A DNA stretch of 23,067 nt. Source: Pelargonium cotyledonis. Its lineage: Eukaryota > Streptophyta > Magnoliopsida > Geraniales > Geraniaceae. The position numbers and the translations under genes are program-made. The notes beneath the pieces are model-generated. The model was not told the DNA's origin, searched no databases, and worked only from the letters and a program-made list of their open reading frames with translations. The stretch's first letter is position 1, and every line of letters starts with the position of its first letter. Positions 10,030 through 20,400 of the stretch are shown here, piece by piece. The DNA lies in the NCBI GenBank assembly GCA_036897625.1, contig JAYMTA010000915.1, positions 1-23,067 of the forward strand, given 5' to 3'.

Positions 10030-10520
10030 TTGGATCCTAACACGAGACCCGATATGACTAATTCAACAACACATACCAACCCTTTATTCAAAGCTTTTGT
10101 AAATACCAAACCCAGCTTCAAGAACCATCCTCGAGCCCCTTCCCGACCTGTCAGTGTTCCGCCACCTCCACTGCAGTGCCAAACCCCTAAACCTCATTTT
10201 TCTAGGCGGATGTTATCATCTTGGTCCGATGGTAGCTCTTCCACCAACACACGTCCTCCATCCGTTGTCATCCTTCTCCTTATAGCCAACAACTCAAGAT
10301 CCTGCCCCAGTTAGTCCGCCATTTTCATATCTCGACCTTCGCCTGCTCTCACGTCTCCATTTCGACCACCTCCTCCTTCTCCGATCCTGCTCTACACCTT
10401 CGTCCCCCTCCTATTAACTTCCCTCAACACCCTACGTGCACCGCCCAAGCCGCCGCCACTTCTCCTTTTATGCCTTTCACAAAAACCTTAAAACCCAATA
10501 TGCTACCGGAGAATAGAGAC
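10030..10520 (+). pseudogene. Proline/serine-rich coding relic, unrecognised
   Basis: The segment is C-rich and unlike its AT-rich flanks. One frame (10030-10314) reads as a Pro/Ser/Thr-rich protein with KNHPRAPSRPVSVPPPPLQC. A different frame downstream (about 10320-10520) continues in similar style with ALHLRPPPINFPQHP and ends near MLPENRDHF. There is no good start context. The pair of frames suggests a decayed low-complexity coding region, perhaps from a retroelement ORF, but I cannot name the family. Confidence 0.3.
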
Positions 10521-11639
10521 CATTTTTTTTTTCTTTTGCTATATATATAAAAACGCTATTTCTTCATTTATGCAATTAAGAATCACGTAGTTAATTATAC
10601 TTTAAAGCAAAGTGTTTTTGTTTTAACCAACACAATATTAAAGATAACTAATCTATTATAAAATGTACCAAAGCTTAAGTCGGGCCAAGCGATTTAAGCG
10701 CTTTGAATCCTCTTTGAGGTTTCGGCTTTGAATCTCTTTGCTGACAGTATGAATTGAGTTATTTGGACTTGAAGGGAAGCGGTATCCCAATTGTATAACA
10801 TAATTGATAAGGAAGAAAAATATATATTCTAAAATGTTGTTGATAATTTATATGTACCTAACTAATATCATTATAACAAGGGACCTAAATTCATCCTAAT
10901 AAATGTAATAGTACCGACGTGTGTAAGATCCTTTATTCCATGGCCGGTAGTTTTAGTAATTGTTTGTACTATTTAAAAAGAAAATGAACCATCTTATCTA
11001 TTTTACGAAGAGCATGAACAACCATACCTATTTTATTAATTACAATACATCAATTATTAATAGTTACTACCATTAATTGATAATAATAAAGAGATACTTG
11101 TGTTCACATTTCTTTTTATCTCATAAACAAAAGAATTTACAATTTCTTTTTAATTATCCCCGTGTTCATGTATTTACAACTCTAAAAAAACATAACTAGC
11201 GAAGTAGTTTTCTGCTTGTATATTGTTTCTGTATCGTTGAACTCATATTTGATCATCAAAGTCTTTTTGAATTCCAAACTTGCCAAAATTGTGTTTAATT
11301 ATACATTTTGCACAAGGCTGTATTGTGGTGAAATTTTATAGTAATATTATTTATAAAGATAAAAATCTTAATATGAACCTTAAACTTTCTCATAGGAACC
11401 CAATTTAGTTCACTGACCCTTTTAAAGCTAAAATAGTCCTTAAATTTTGAAATATGGACTCTAATAGTCATTACCGTTAGTTTTTGTCACTTTATTCGTT
11501 AATTGTTATATGTTAAATTATTATTACTTTTCAAACTAATGGTATGATTGTGAAATTTCAATAATACATGTAATAAGTAATGACTTGAACTTTTCATACT
11601 AAAAGTCAATCTTGTTATAGTAGGGTTTAGATTCCATTA
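10521..11639. other. AT-rich intergenic stretch
   Basis: No gene is recognised. Two T/C-rich phrases of the kind seen in plant MULE ends (AACCTTAAACTTTCTCATA near 11376 and GACTTGAACTTTTCATACT near 11582) hint at an old element, but they do not pair cleanly. Confidence 0.45.
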
Positions 11640-11870
11640 TTTTATGTAACACATTCTCTTTATATTTTTCCAATGTGAGACAATACCTACTTTAACACTC
11701 TCTTCATGTGTGAGTCTCACATTTTTCTTTTATCGGTGAGCTCGACACGTGCACAATAAGAGGCTTTATAAATCAACACTCCCCCTCATATGTAGGTATT
11801 TTTCTTCCACACGTGGGCCGCTGCAGGCATATCTGCAAGCGGGCCGGAGACAACAGGGAGAGCCAAATTA
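11640..11870. repeat. Unclassified dispersed-repeat-like segment
   Basis: Phrases such as TTTTTCCAATGTGAGAC, GTGAGTCTCACATTTTTC, CGACACGTGCAC and CACACGTGGGCCGCTGCAGG are of a type common in plant intergenic repeats. Two internal modules (TTAACACTCTCTTCATGTG near 11692 and CAACACTCCCCCTCATATG near 11776) look like diverged copies. No ends were found. Confidence 0.35.
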
Positions 11871-11926
11871 AAAAAAAAATTAAAGGTGTTAAAAAAATTA
11901 TTAAAAAGAAGAAACTTGATATCAGT

Positions 11927-12016
11927 AGTGACTCGGAGTCACTGTTTTTTTTCCTATCGTTGCAGTTAAAAAAAAAAAAACAAAAGTGACTCGGAGTGTA
12001 AATCATTGACTCGGAG
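11927..12016 (+). repeat. Three copies of TGACTCGGAG, the first inside a palindrome
   Basis: TGACTCGGAG occurs at 11929-11938, 11987-11996 and 12007-12016, all on the + strand. The first copy sits in AGTGACTCGGAGTCACT (11927-11943), two perfect 8-bp arms around a single G. The TGACTC core resembles a bZIP half-site of the GCN4/O2 type. No gene starts nearby, so a regulatory role is unproven. Confidence 0.6.
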
Positions 12017-12459
12017 GTGAGGTTTATGAAACACACATTAATTTAGGATACATGCATAAATTAATTAACGAGAAGTATTCACATATGTATCTTATTTACA
12101 TGTATTTTTCATGTATTTGGTATAACTAATGAAAATGTTTAGGATAAAAAATGGAAAATTTTCAATGTTATAATATATTTACTTACATTTATCAATTTAA
12201 GAGCAAAAAAATTTTATTTACTATTTTCAGTATACGAACGTTTATGAATTATACACTAACAAGTTGCAAAATCTTATTATAATACGTCAAATCTTACGAA
12301 AAAAATTTAATCATTTTTTTGGAAGATCTATAATAAAATAGGTACAAAATATTAACATTTATAATAAATTCATTAAAATATTGAAATTTATCAATTTTTA
12401 ACTCTATACATTTTCATTAATAACATGAAATACATGTGAAAATACATGTACAAGAAAAA
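12017..12459. other. AT-rich intergenic stretch
   Basis: Very AT-rich sequence, ending at the target-site duplication of the next element. No gene or other element is recognised. Confidence 0.6.
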
Positions 12460-14066
12460 TACTTTTTCATATAATTGAAATAACCATGGCCTTTCTTTGC
12501 GGAGTTATGCGTTTATCGCATTTAGGGTTTGTGTGCTTCTTTTTCTGGTTGGCGGCGGGTTTCATTTGCAGAGCAGGGGGCCTATTTAGGGCGGAAAATG
12601 GAGGAAGCTTCAGAGTGAAAAAGTGTCGGGCGTTACTAGTTGTGGGCGGAGGATCGTGCAAGGTTGTTTTTTTCGCGTTTGACAGATTGTGTGGAGCGAC
12701 GAGTGGTGCGGTGGCCATGGAAGGAGGTTCCGGCTGCGCGAGGGGTGGTGTGGCGGGGATGGACGGAGGTCTGGAGACTGAACTGTGGCGCCTGGCATTG
12801 GCCGAAGAGGAAGAAGGCGGCGTGGAGGTCGATATCGAAACGGATGGGGAGGAAGAAGGGGGTCGTCGGAAATGGCGTGTTGTAGGCCGTTTCTTGCCGC
12901 AAGCGGCTGTGAACTTCAATGCAATGAGGCATCAAATGGCCTCGGTGTGGAAGCCAGCCGTTCGTATGGGGGTAATGGAAGTGGTGGACGATCGGATTGC
13001 TCAAGTGGAGCAACGGTTTATCTTTGAGTTCTATCATGAACCCGATGCGAGGAAGGTTGTTGAAGGAAGGCCCTGGACGTTCAACAATAATGTCCTGATC
13101 TGCAAGTTACTAAAGGTCGGTGATGTCCAAGGCTGGGTAGATCTCCATGAACTGCGTCTTTAGGTGCAGTTGCATGATCTCCCAGAAGGGTTCCAGACGG
13201 AGCGTGTATGCTGGAGTATTGGTAATTACATAGGAGGTTTTGTTGAGATGTACCCATACAATTTTACACGAAATAAGTCCTCTTATCTGAGGATTCGAGT
13301 GGTGGTTGATATCCGTCAACCAATCAAGCGCCGACGGCGAGTCAAGGCAATAGGAGGAGAGTGGTCATGGATCTCCTTCAAATATGAACGGCTCCCACAT
13401 TTCTGCTTCTATTGTGGGGTGATGGGTCACAATGATCAGGTTTGTCAGATTCTGATTAATGACCCTAACGCAGGCCCGGAAAGAGCCTACAGAGTTTGGT
13501 TGCAGGCAAATGGGAGAAGAGCGGCGGGGCAAATAAGAGCTTGTTGGTTGCGAGACATGGATGAGTATGCGGATATGGCTAGCCCTATGGATATTGGAGG
13601 TCCAGTCACAGAGGTGCGGGTGAAGGCTATGGAAGTCAAGGAAAGCATGACCTTCATTGATGGCAAACAGAGGAGGACAAGTGGAGAGCAAGAGGTTATG
13701 GAGCGAGGCAATGAGAGCGTGGACCTTGGAGAGAAGGTCCCCAAGAGCGAGTGATTGTACGTTTTAGTTGCTGGGAGGCAGGGCCATCCCAGTGTTGGCA
13801 TGTCCGTCCCAGACATGGTGTGAATTTTGGTTTTATATCAACAAGCTCAGGTCTCTTGTTAGGACGTGGGTGTATGTCTGATATAGGTTTTCTTTTGATC
13901 ATTTCTTCATGAATGATGGTTTAGATCAGTGAAGTAGGTCGTCGAACTAGTTCGAGTCTCTATTTCTTTGTCTGGTCTCGGAGTTACAGTGGTGTTGTTT
14001 TGTAACCCCGTTATGAACTCTTGGTAATAATATCAGTTATTCCCACTAAAAAGTTTACTTTTTCAT
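12460..14066 (+). mobile_element. ORF1-only (internally deleted) LINE with flanking duplication
   Basis: An 11-bp direct repeat, TACTTTTTCAT, occurs at 12460-12470 and 14056-14066. Allowing one extra base, the match extends through TAATT. Between the copies lies a ~1.58-kb body with a ~240-bp G-rich leader, one ORF1-type coding region (12717-13754) and ~300 bp of 3' sequence ending in TTGGTAATAATATCAGTTA and a short A-rich end, as in plant LINEs. Endonuclease and reverse transcriptase are wholly absent. The body lies within one duplication pair, so it seems to have inserted as this short form and been moved by another element's enzymes. Confidence 0.75.
12717..13754 (+). pseudogene. LINE ORF1: DUF4283 plus CCHC zinc knuckle, one internal stop
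   Basis: From ATG 12717 (the ATG at 12759 is an alternative) the frame reads an acidic N-terminus and then the DUF4283 pattern: VVGRFLPQAAVNFNAM, FEFYHEPDARKVVEGRPWTF, VQLHDLPEGFQ and IGNYIGGFVEMYPYNF. It continues to WSWISFKYERLPHFCFYCG and a CX2CX4HX4C knuckle (CFYCGVMGHNDQVC, about 13402-13443). These ORF1 proteins are thought to bind element RNA. One TAG at 13161-13163 stands where the family has Trp (LWVQ), so it looks like a single-base nonsense change in an otherwise open frame of about 345 codons. The C-terminus is short and ends at TGA 13752-13754, close to the join with the 3' tail. Confidence 0.88.
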
Positions 14067-14398
14067 TAATTTATAGTTAAAAATGGGAACACAACAAAGG
14101 ACCATTAAACAACCCACCCATTAAAATATTGCTGATAAGATCATTAATGTTGATAAAAGACCATTAATATATGAGATACCGTTTTGAGAATTCGCTAGAG
14201 TTTTCGCACAACTATGGTTTTCTTGATTTTTAGAGTGGCGATTGCCTCAGTGATTGCCATATAACAAATAGTAGTTTATCTTGTTAATGCATCGAATTCT
14301 TACTTGATAGCAATTTAAGATGTTGTTAAAGTCTGGGGAGTGAAGACGGCATAGACTCGCAATCGGTTTTATGATTGATGCGCGCGTAGGGCAGCAGA
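14067..14398. other. Intergenic stretch without a gene
   Basis: Nothing is recognised except a small repeated phrase, GACCATTAA (14100 and 14159). Confidence 0.5.
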
Positions 14399-14905
14399 AT
14401 GTATGTGTTAGTAATGTTAGTTGCAAGGAATGAGAATGTGGGTCGGAAGATGCATGGATCTCTGAATACGCAAAGTTTCATATCTGAAGCAAGTTTTCAA
14501 CAAACTGCTTGGGTTTTAGCAAAATCCGCAACCAAAGCCATTGAATCAGACTTCGTGCGAGTTTTCTGCAAATCATATGGCAAACACTATCCGGTGAGGA
14601 GTGCTTTGCATAGACATTCACGTGAACGTTAAAAGACCATGGTGCAATAATTGTCTGTTTTTCGTGTTCTTCAAGCGGAGAAGGGTTCCAATGTCTTCAA
14701 CCTGTTCCTCAAATGTGTGGGTAGAATTTCAGTGCATTCAATTTGAATATATTCATCATGATGTTTCGGTCATTGTGTGTCCATTTAGTAGAGTCAAATT
14801 TTTATTTGTGAATTGGTTTGCGAATCAAGTAGCTCAGGAATTATTTAGGTCATCAATCTCTTTGTCAAAATCGTTTGGATGAGTTAGTCTTTAAGGCCCC
14901 CAATT
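14399..14905 (+). pseudogene. Probable RNase H-like (RVT_3-type) relic
   Basis: Two frames carry weak but ordered similarity to the RNase H-like domain of plant LINEs and related host genes. The first (14399-14632) has LVARNENVGRKMHGSLN, then SEASFQQTAWVLAKS (expected Glu/helix region) and AIESDFVRVFCKS (expected Asp region). The second (14601-14882) has VKFLFVNWFANQVAQEL, followed by a Ser-rich tail, like the family's F.hv.R.aN.vAh.LA motif. The parts lie in the family's order but in different frames, so the copy is broken. The call rests on motif resemblance only. Confidence 0.4.
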
Positions 14906-15060
14906 CTACATCGTTCTAAAACAGCGGGCACCCACTAATTTTTATTATATTATAATTAGATATATAACTTCAAATAGACATTTAAGTGACCAACAGAAAA
15001 AACATAAAATTATTGATATAACATTTGTGAGTCAATGAACACACTATTCATTTAAGTAAA

Positions 15061-15178
15061 ATGATTCGACATGCAAGAACACAACCCGATAGTAAACGAA
15101 TTGAGTTAGTCTACAAGAACTTGACTATAATGAGTTGACCAAATCTATTTACATTCGTGTCGTGTCATGCTTCATGAT
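15061..15178. repeat. Short foldback-like repeat relic
   Basis: The left part, GATTCGACATGCAAGAACAC, and the complement of the right part, GAATCATGAAGCATGACACG, are related. The phrase CGTGTCGTGTCATGCTTC is of a type common in plant dispersed repeats. Ends and class are not resolved. Confidence 0.3.
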
Positions 15179-16380
15179 TCAAAAAGTAAAACTAGCTAAA
15201 TCTTCATATAATTGAATTCTTAATCTGTATGATGCATGCATATTCCTGACAATATACCGGCGTTCAGTGCTCCTGCTAATAGTGAAATGTTTTTGCGACT
15301 TCCAAAATTCATGCCTTTCACTATTAATGGCTTTTGTTTTTGTTTTGATTCAACAGGCTTTTTGTATAATGCTCTGTAAATATAAGTTGGAATCGATTTG
15401 TGAATTGATAACATGTAGGTGGTTCTTAGTGTTTATGACATACTCAACTTTTCTTCGTTACCAGAACTGTACAAGTCCTAATTGTAATTGTTATTTTTGT
15501 ACTCGTGTCGGATAATTAAGTTCTACAATATTTCAATATGATCTAATTTGATCTCAAATTTCATTTGAATTTCAGCCCAAAATACGAATTGTTCGTTCTA
15601 GTTATGAATAAATGTTTTCATGCACAACAATTTCACTTATGTTAATTTTTCGTTGTTCTTTTTAGTTTGCTATTACTAATACTATTTAATGGAATTTGCA
15701 CTTTTTCTCTCATATCTGAAAATTCTAGCTGACGTTGCTAGTTCTTGGTCAACGTTTATCACTCGAATCACTTTCTTTATTGGCGAAGGTTCAATCATTT
15801 TTTTCATTCACTATTTCCACTGAATAAACACATGTCCAACATAACCGGCCTAGTTATAACCTTTATACTCTCGTTGGTTTCATCATCTCTTTTGACTTCT
15901 CTCATCTAATCGATTTGCAAATGTCTTATATACTACCATGTTTGCCTTCATTGCTGACTAGTTTAATTTCATGATAGTATATTTGCCACATATAAATTGA
16001 TTTCTTTATGTTTTCAGTTTTAAATCGTATTTTAATAGTTATAATACTTTTATATATAGTTTGTTTTTACTTCCTCAGTAAATGTTGTAGTTTATTTTTC
16101 ATTGTTTGAAGTTTAGTTTTGTCTTTCTCTCTTGAAAGTTTTGTTTCGTCTTCTCTTCTCTTAAAGTTGTTTAATAGTGAATTCTGATATAGTTCAAGTC
16201 ATAGAAGCCATGAAAACCAAATGAGACTTTGGTGAGTGATATTTTGAATCTTATCATACATATTGTTAATACATATTGTTTAGTAGCTTAGATGGTCGCT
16301 TTAATTTTCATACTTAAAAGTTCAAATTAAAGGGACCCACAACCCAATTTAGAGATGTAGTAATTATGGTTGTAGAAGTT
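15179..16380. other. AT-rich upstream region of the HD-Zip gene
   Basis: No coding or RNA gene is recognised. The sequence is T-rich throughout. It probably includes distal promoter of the gene at 17490, but I see no specific site I can defend here. Confidence 0.5.
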
Positions 16381-16385
16381 GGGAG

Positions 16386-16394
16386 TTAAATAAG
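16386..16394 (+). promoter_or_regulatory. Possible TATA-like element
   Basis: TTAAATAAG lies about 110 bp before the L1 box and about 140 bp before the first upstream ATG. It is a weak match. If used, transcription would start near 16415-16425. Confidence 0.3.
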
Positions 16395-16494
16395 CAAACT
16401 AAAGTTTCACTATCCACCCATCCTAAAGAAGAAGGAGATTACACACACCCTCCATCACAGTATTTGGTTTCTCTCTCCATTTGTTGCAAAACTG

Positions 16495-16506
16495 TAAATA
16501 CATTTA
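16495..16506 (-). promoter_or_regulatory. L1 box inside a TAAAT/ATTTA inverted pair
   Basis: TACATTTA (16499-16506) is the complement of TAAATGTA, an exact match to the L1 box (TAAATG[C/T]A). L1 boxes are bound by class IV HD-Zip proteins and drive epidermis-layer expression; the Arabidopsis ATML1 and PDF2 promoters carry them. Here the site sits within TAAAT-AC-ATTTA, two perfect facing half-sites suited to a homeodomain dimer. It lies just upstream of the (CT)17 tract, in the proximal promoter or early leader, depending on the true start site. Confidence 0.7.
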
Positions 16507-16532
16507 AACCTCCTCAGTCCCTTACTCCATTA

Positions 16533-16635
16533 ATGCTATTGCACCCTCTCTATGCGCTCTGCAATAACTCCACTCTCCTCTTCTTCTTCTCTTCCACCTC
16601 CATATCCAGCTTCATTTCACTCTGTCTCCTCTCTT

Positions 16636-16680
<45 letters not shown>

Positions 16681-16718
16681 AAGACTCTTTTTTAAACTCT
16701 CTCGATTTCATTCCATAG
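16533..16718 (+). other. Candidate upstream ORF, 61 codons, containing the (CT)n tract
   Basis: ATG 16533 opens a frame that ends at TAG 16716-16718, inside the first inferred leader exon. The CT tract is read as alternating Ser-Leu, so the peptide is hydrophobic and Ser/Leu-rich. A second upstream ATG at 16552 opens an overlapping frame that also runs through the tract. If transcription starts before 16533, either could reduce translation of the main protein. Nothing shows the peptide itself is conserved. Confidence 0.3.
16643..16676 (+). repeat. (CT)17 microsatellite in the leader
   Basis: An uninterrupted 34-nt CT run lies inside a longer pyrimidine-rich stretch (about 16575-16700). CT-rich tracts near plant transcription starts are common, and they are length-variable. 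Confidence 0.95.
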
Positions 16719-17489
16719 ACGATACAGAAACCGAGAGACTGTTCCCATTCAAGACAGTGCACAGCAGAATCCAACAGCTTCTTCTCCCCCTCTCTGTGTT
16801 CTTTTCCGGTCATTGGATCCATCCCAATGCCACTCACAGTAAGCCATTTTTTATACTATTTTTTTTTCTTCCTAAACCGTGTCAGTGTCAGTGTATATAT
16901 ATGCATGCATCTACTGAAGGTTCATGTTTCATTTCTTGCAGAGTTAGGAGACAAGAGAGAGGTTGAGAGTTTGAAAATCTGATCGTAGAGTGAAAGGTAC
17001 TTTACTTTGTCAACTCTTTTCTGGTGCGTTTTCTTCTCCAAATCAAGTCTTCGGGGCACGTAGCAAGAAAAACGCCCCCAACACTTTCTTGAAACCAAAC
17101 AAACTAGGCTCATGACTCACTTCTCATATTTTCGCAACTTGTTACAATCTTATTAGCCATCTTTCGAGGAATATATTAACTTATAAGTCAACTAGTATCT
17201 ATATGTACAACAACAATAGTTATTTTTTTTTTTTTTTTTTAAATATTGTTGAAACACTAAACATTTGGGAGGAGAGAAGAGAGAGACTACATGGTTTACA
17301 GCTTTTCTTTTGTATGTTTTGACACTGAACTACGTCTCTTCGATTCTTTTACCATAATCTTTTTACCTACCATTTGATTTGCGTTGATTTTAATCTGTCC
17401 TTTCAAATTTATATACACTATTTTAATCTATGGTTTGTTTTTGCAGACAAAAAAAGTATAGTTCAAAAAGTGATTGTACGTACGTAGCA

Positions 17490-20400
17490 ATGTTCCAACC
17501 AAATATGTTAGAGTCTCATCACCATCTTCTTGATTTGTCGACGTCCCACAAAACCAGTGAAAGTGATTTTGGGAAGATGAGTATAAGAGATGACGAATTC
17601 GAGACAAAATCCGGGTGTGACATCATGGAAGCCGCCTCCGGTGACGACCACGATCTCAACCAACGGCCAAGAAAGAAGCGTTACCACCGCCATACTCAGC
17701 GCCAAATCCAAGAAATGGAAGCGTAAGAAGAATCTTGAAGCTGCTAATATATATCAGTGCATTAGTATTATTTTTTTATCAGCAAGCGTAGCAACCGAGT
17801 TTCGAACATGAGAACTTAAGAGATATTTGTAATCTGTTCATTAGTATTATTTTTTGTTCCCTCTAATAATATACATATCATGATCATCAGTTTCTTCAAG
17901 GAGTGTCCTCACCCAGATGATAAGCAAAGAAAGGAGCTTAGCCGTGAACTTGGGTTAGAGCCTTTGCAAGTCAAGTTTTGGTTCCAAAACAAACGCACTC
18001 AAATGAAGGTACTAATGATTGGCACATACGTACAATATTTTTGGCCTACACTGTTTTAGACTTACTATAGTTGTAACATTAAATGGATATGTGTTACAGG
18101 CTCAACATGAACGTCATGAGAACTCGATTTTAAAGGCTGAGAACGAGAAGCTTCGTGCCGAGAATGCAAGGAACAGAGAAGCCCTTTGCAACGCCTCATG
18201 CCCCAACTGTGGTGCCCCAGCTGCACCCGGTGAGATGTCATTTGATGAGCAACACTTGCGCATTGAGAATGCCCGCCTAAAAGAGGAGGTAATGTTTGTT
18301 TTAGCTCGTGCAAGTTCTTATTTTGTTGTTCAAAGAAAAGTGTTAATTTAAGGTGCTACGTACTTGCAGATTGATAGGATATCAGGAATCGCAGCCAAAT
18401 ATATTGGGAAGCCTTTGTTCTCGAATACCCACATCTCGCCTTACGTGCCCAACTCTCGTTCCTTCGATTTTGGGGCGAGCAGTTTCGGGACAAAGTCAGG
18501 TGGCCTTGTGGGTGATTTGTTTGGTGCAGTGTCTGGGCCATCGGAGGCCGATAAGCCCATGATAGTTGAGCTTGCTGTTGCAGCAATGGAGGAGCTAATC
18601 AGGATTGCTCAGACTGGTGAGCCTCTATGGGTTCCATCAGGAGATAACTCGAGTGAGATCCTTAACGAGGACGAGTACTTACGAACGTTCCCAAGGGGGA
18701 TCGGGCCTAAACCTTTGGGTTTGAAAACTGAAGCTTCCAGGGAATCAATTGTTGTTATTGCCAATCATGTTAACCTTGTTGAGTATCTTATGGATGTGGT
18801 AGGTCTAATTTTCAAGCTTTCAAGTTTTCTTAATCTTCATTGATTAAGTGTATTATCTAACATATTGAATTGATTGTACTTATTCATGGCTTATTTTCAG
18901 AATCAATGGTCTAGTGTGTTCTGTGGTATTGTTTCAAGAGCATCAACTCTAGAAGTTTTGTCCACTGGAGTTGCAGGGAACTTCAATGGAGCCTTGCAAG
19001 TGGTAATTAGTACTGATTTTTTGTCATCTTCATTTTGATCGATAATTAAAAGTTGTACAGAACTCGATGCAACAAGTTCTAACATTAAGCGACTTTTATG
19101 CAGATGACAGCTGAGTTCCAAGTGCCTTCACCTCTCGTCCCCACTCGAGAAAACTACTTCGTAAGGTACTGCAAACAGCACGCGGACGGGACTTGGGCAG
19201 TAGTCGATGTTTCGTTGGACAATTTACGCCCCAGTCCAATTGCAAGAAGCAGAAGAAGGCCTTCGGGTTGTCTGATTCAAGAACTGCCTAATGGCTACTC
19301 AAAGGTTGCTCCAACAATATATATATATATATATTCTGTATCATTTCTGGTTTCTTGATGATTAGAATTCTAACAATTGCCTAATGCCTAATGGCTATTT
19401 GATTGTCCTTAATCTTTAGGTCACTTGGGTTGAACATGTTGAAGTTGATGACAGAGCCGTCCACACCATATACAAGCCACTGGTGAACTCTGGCCTTGCC
19501 TTTGGAGCAAAACGTTGGCTCGCCACATTAGACCGACAGTGCGAGCGACTTGCAAGTTTAATGGCGAACCACATTCCAGCAGGAGATCTTTGTGGTATAT
19601 ATACAACACCTTAACATAACTAGATTGATGTCTGTTACTCCTTATAATGTGTTTTTGTTGTATGATACAGTGATAACAAGCGCGGAGGGGAGGAAGAGTA
19701 TGCTGAAGCTAGCTGAAAGAATGGTGGTGAGCTTCTGTAGTGGTGTTGGTGGCTCAACTACGCACGCCTGGACAACACTGTCAACCACTGGTTCGGACGA
19801 TGTTAGAGTGATGACGAGGAAGAGCTTGGATGATCCAGGGAGGCCTCCCGGGATTGTGCTTAGCGCAGCAACTTCGTTCTGGCTTCCCGTGCCACCAAAA
19901 AGGGTTTTTGATTTCCTTCGTAACGAGAACTCTCGAAGCGAGGTATATATATGCTCGAGAAATCGACTCATTATGTTGAGAAGAATCACATATCTGACAA
20001 TCATGTTTATGTAACAGTGGGATATACTGTCAAATGGTGGCCTGGTTCAGGAAATGGCACACATTGCTAATGGTCGCGACCCGGGCAACTCTGTCTCTCT
20101 ACTCAGAGTAAACGTAAGTTTTTTAGTTTTAATCTGTCAAGAATAGTGTTAATGGATGTTGAATTAATAACACAATCAAAACAATTGCAGAGTGCAAATT
20201 CGAGCCAGAGCAATATGCTGATACTGCAAGAAAGCTGCACTGACTCTACAGGCTCTTATGTAATCTATGCTCCTGTAGACATAGCTGCAATGAATTTGGT
20301 ATTGAGTGGCGGGGATCCGGATTATGTCGCGCTCCTTCCCTCGGGTTTTGGCATACTTCCTGATGGCCCGGGAGGATTAGGCAGTGGATCAGGGAATATT

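Larger units (their letters stand above)
16420..17489 (+). other. Inferred 5' leader of the HD-Zip gene with two introns
   Basis: Upstream of ATG 17490 the sequence shows two good splice pairs. Intron A runs from GTAAGC at 16839 to TTCTTGCAG ending 16941. Intron B runs from GTACTT at 16997 to GTTTTTGCAG ending 17446. The leader exons would then be about 16420-16838, 16942-16996 and 17447-17489. Leader introns are known in this family. The transcription start is a guess from the weak TATA-like site and the CT-rich tract. Intron B holds a run of about 20 T near 17222-17241. Confidence 0.55.

Noticed and set aside
12467-13037. Long minus-strand open frames opposite the LINE ORF1
   Set aside because: They mirror the G-rich plus-strand coding sequence, are Pro/Ser-rich by composition and match no family; the plus strand carries the DUF4283 and zinc-knuckle motifs.
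18065-18586. Minus-strand open frames opposite HD-Zip exons
   Set aside because: The plus strand gives an in-phase, full-length family protein with correct splice sites; the minus frames are shadows.
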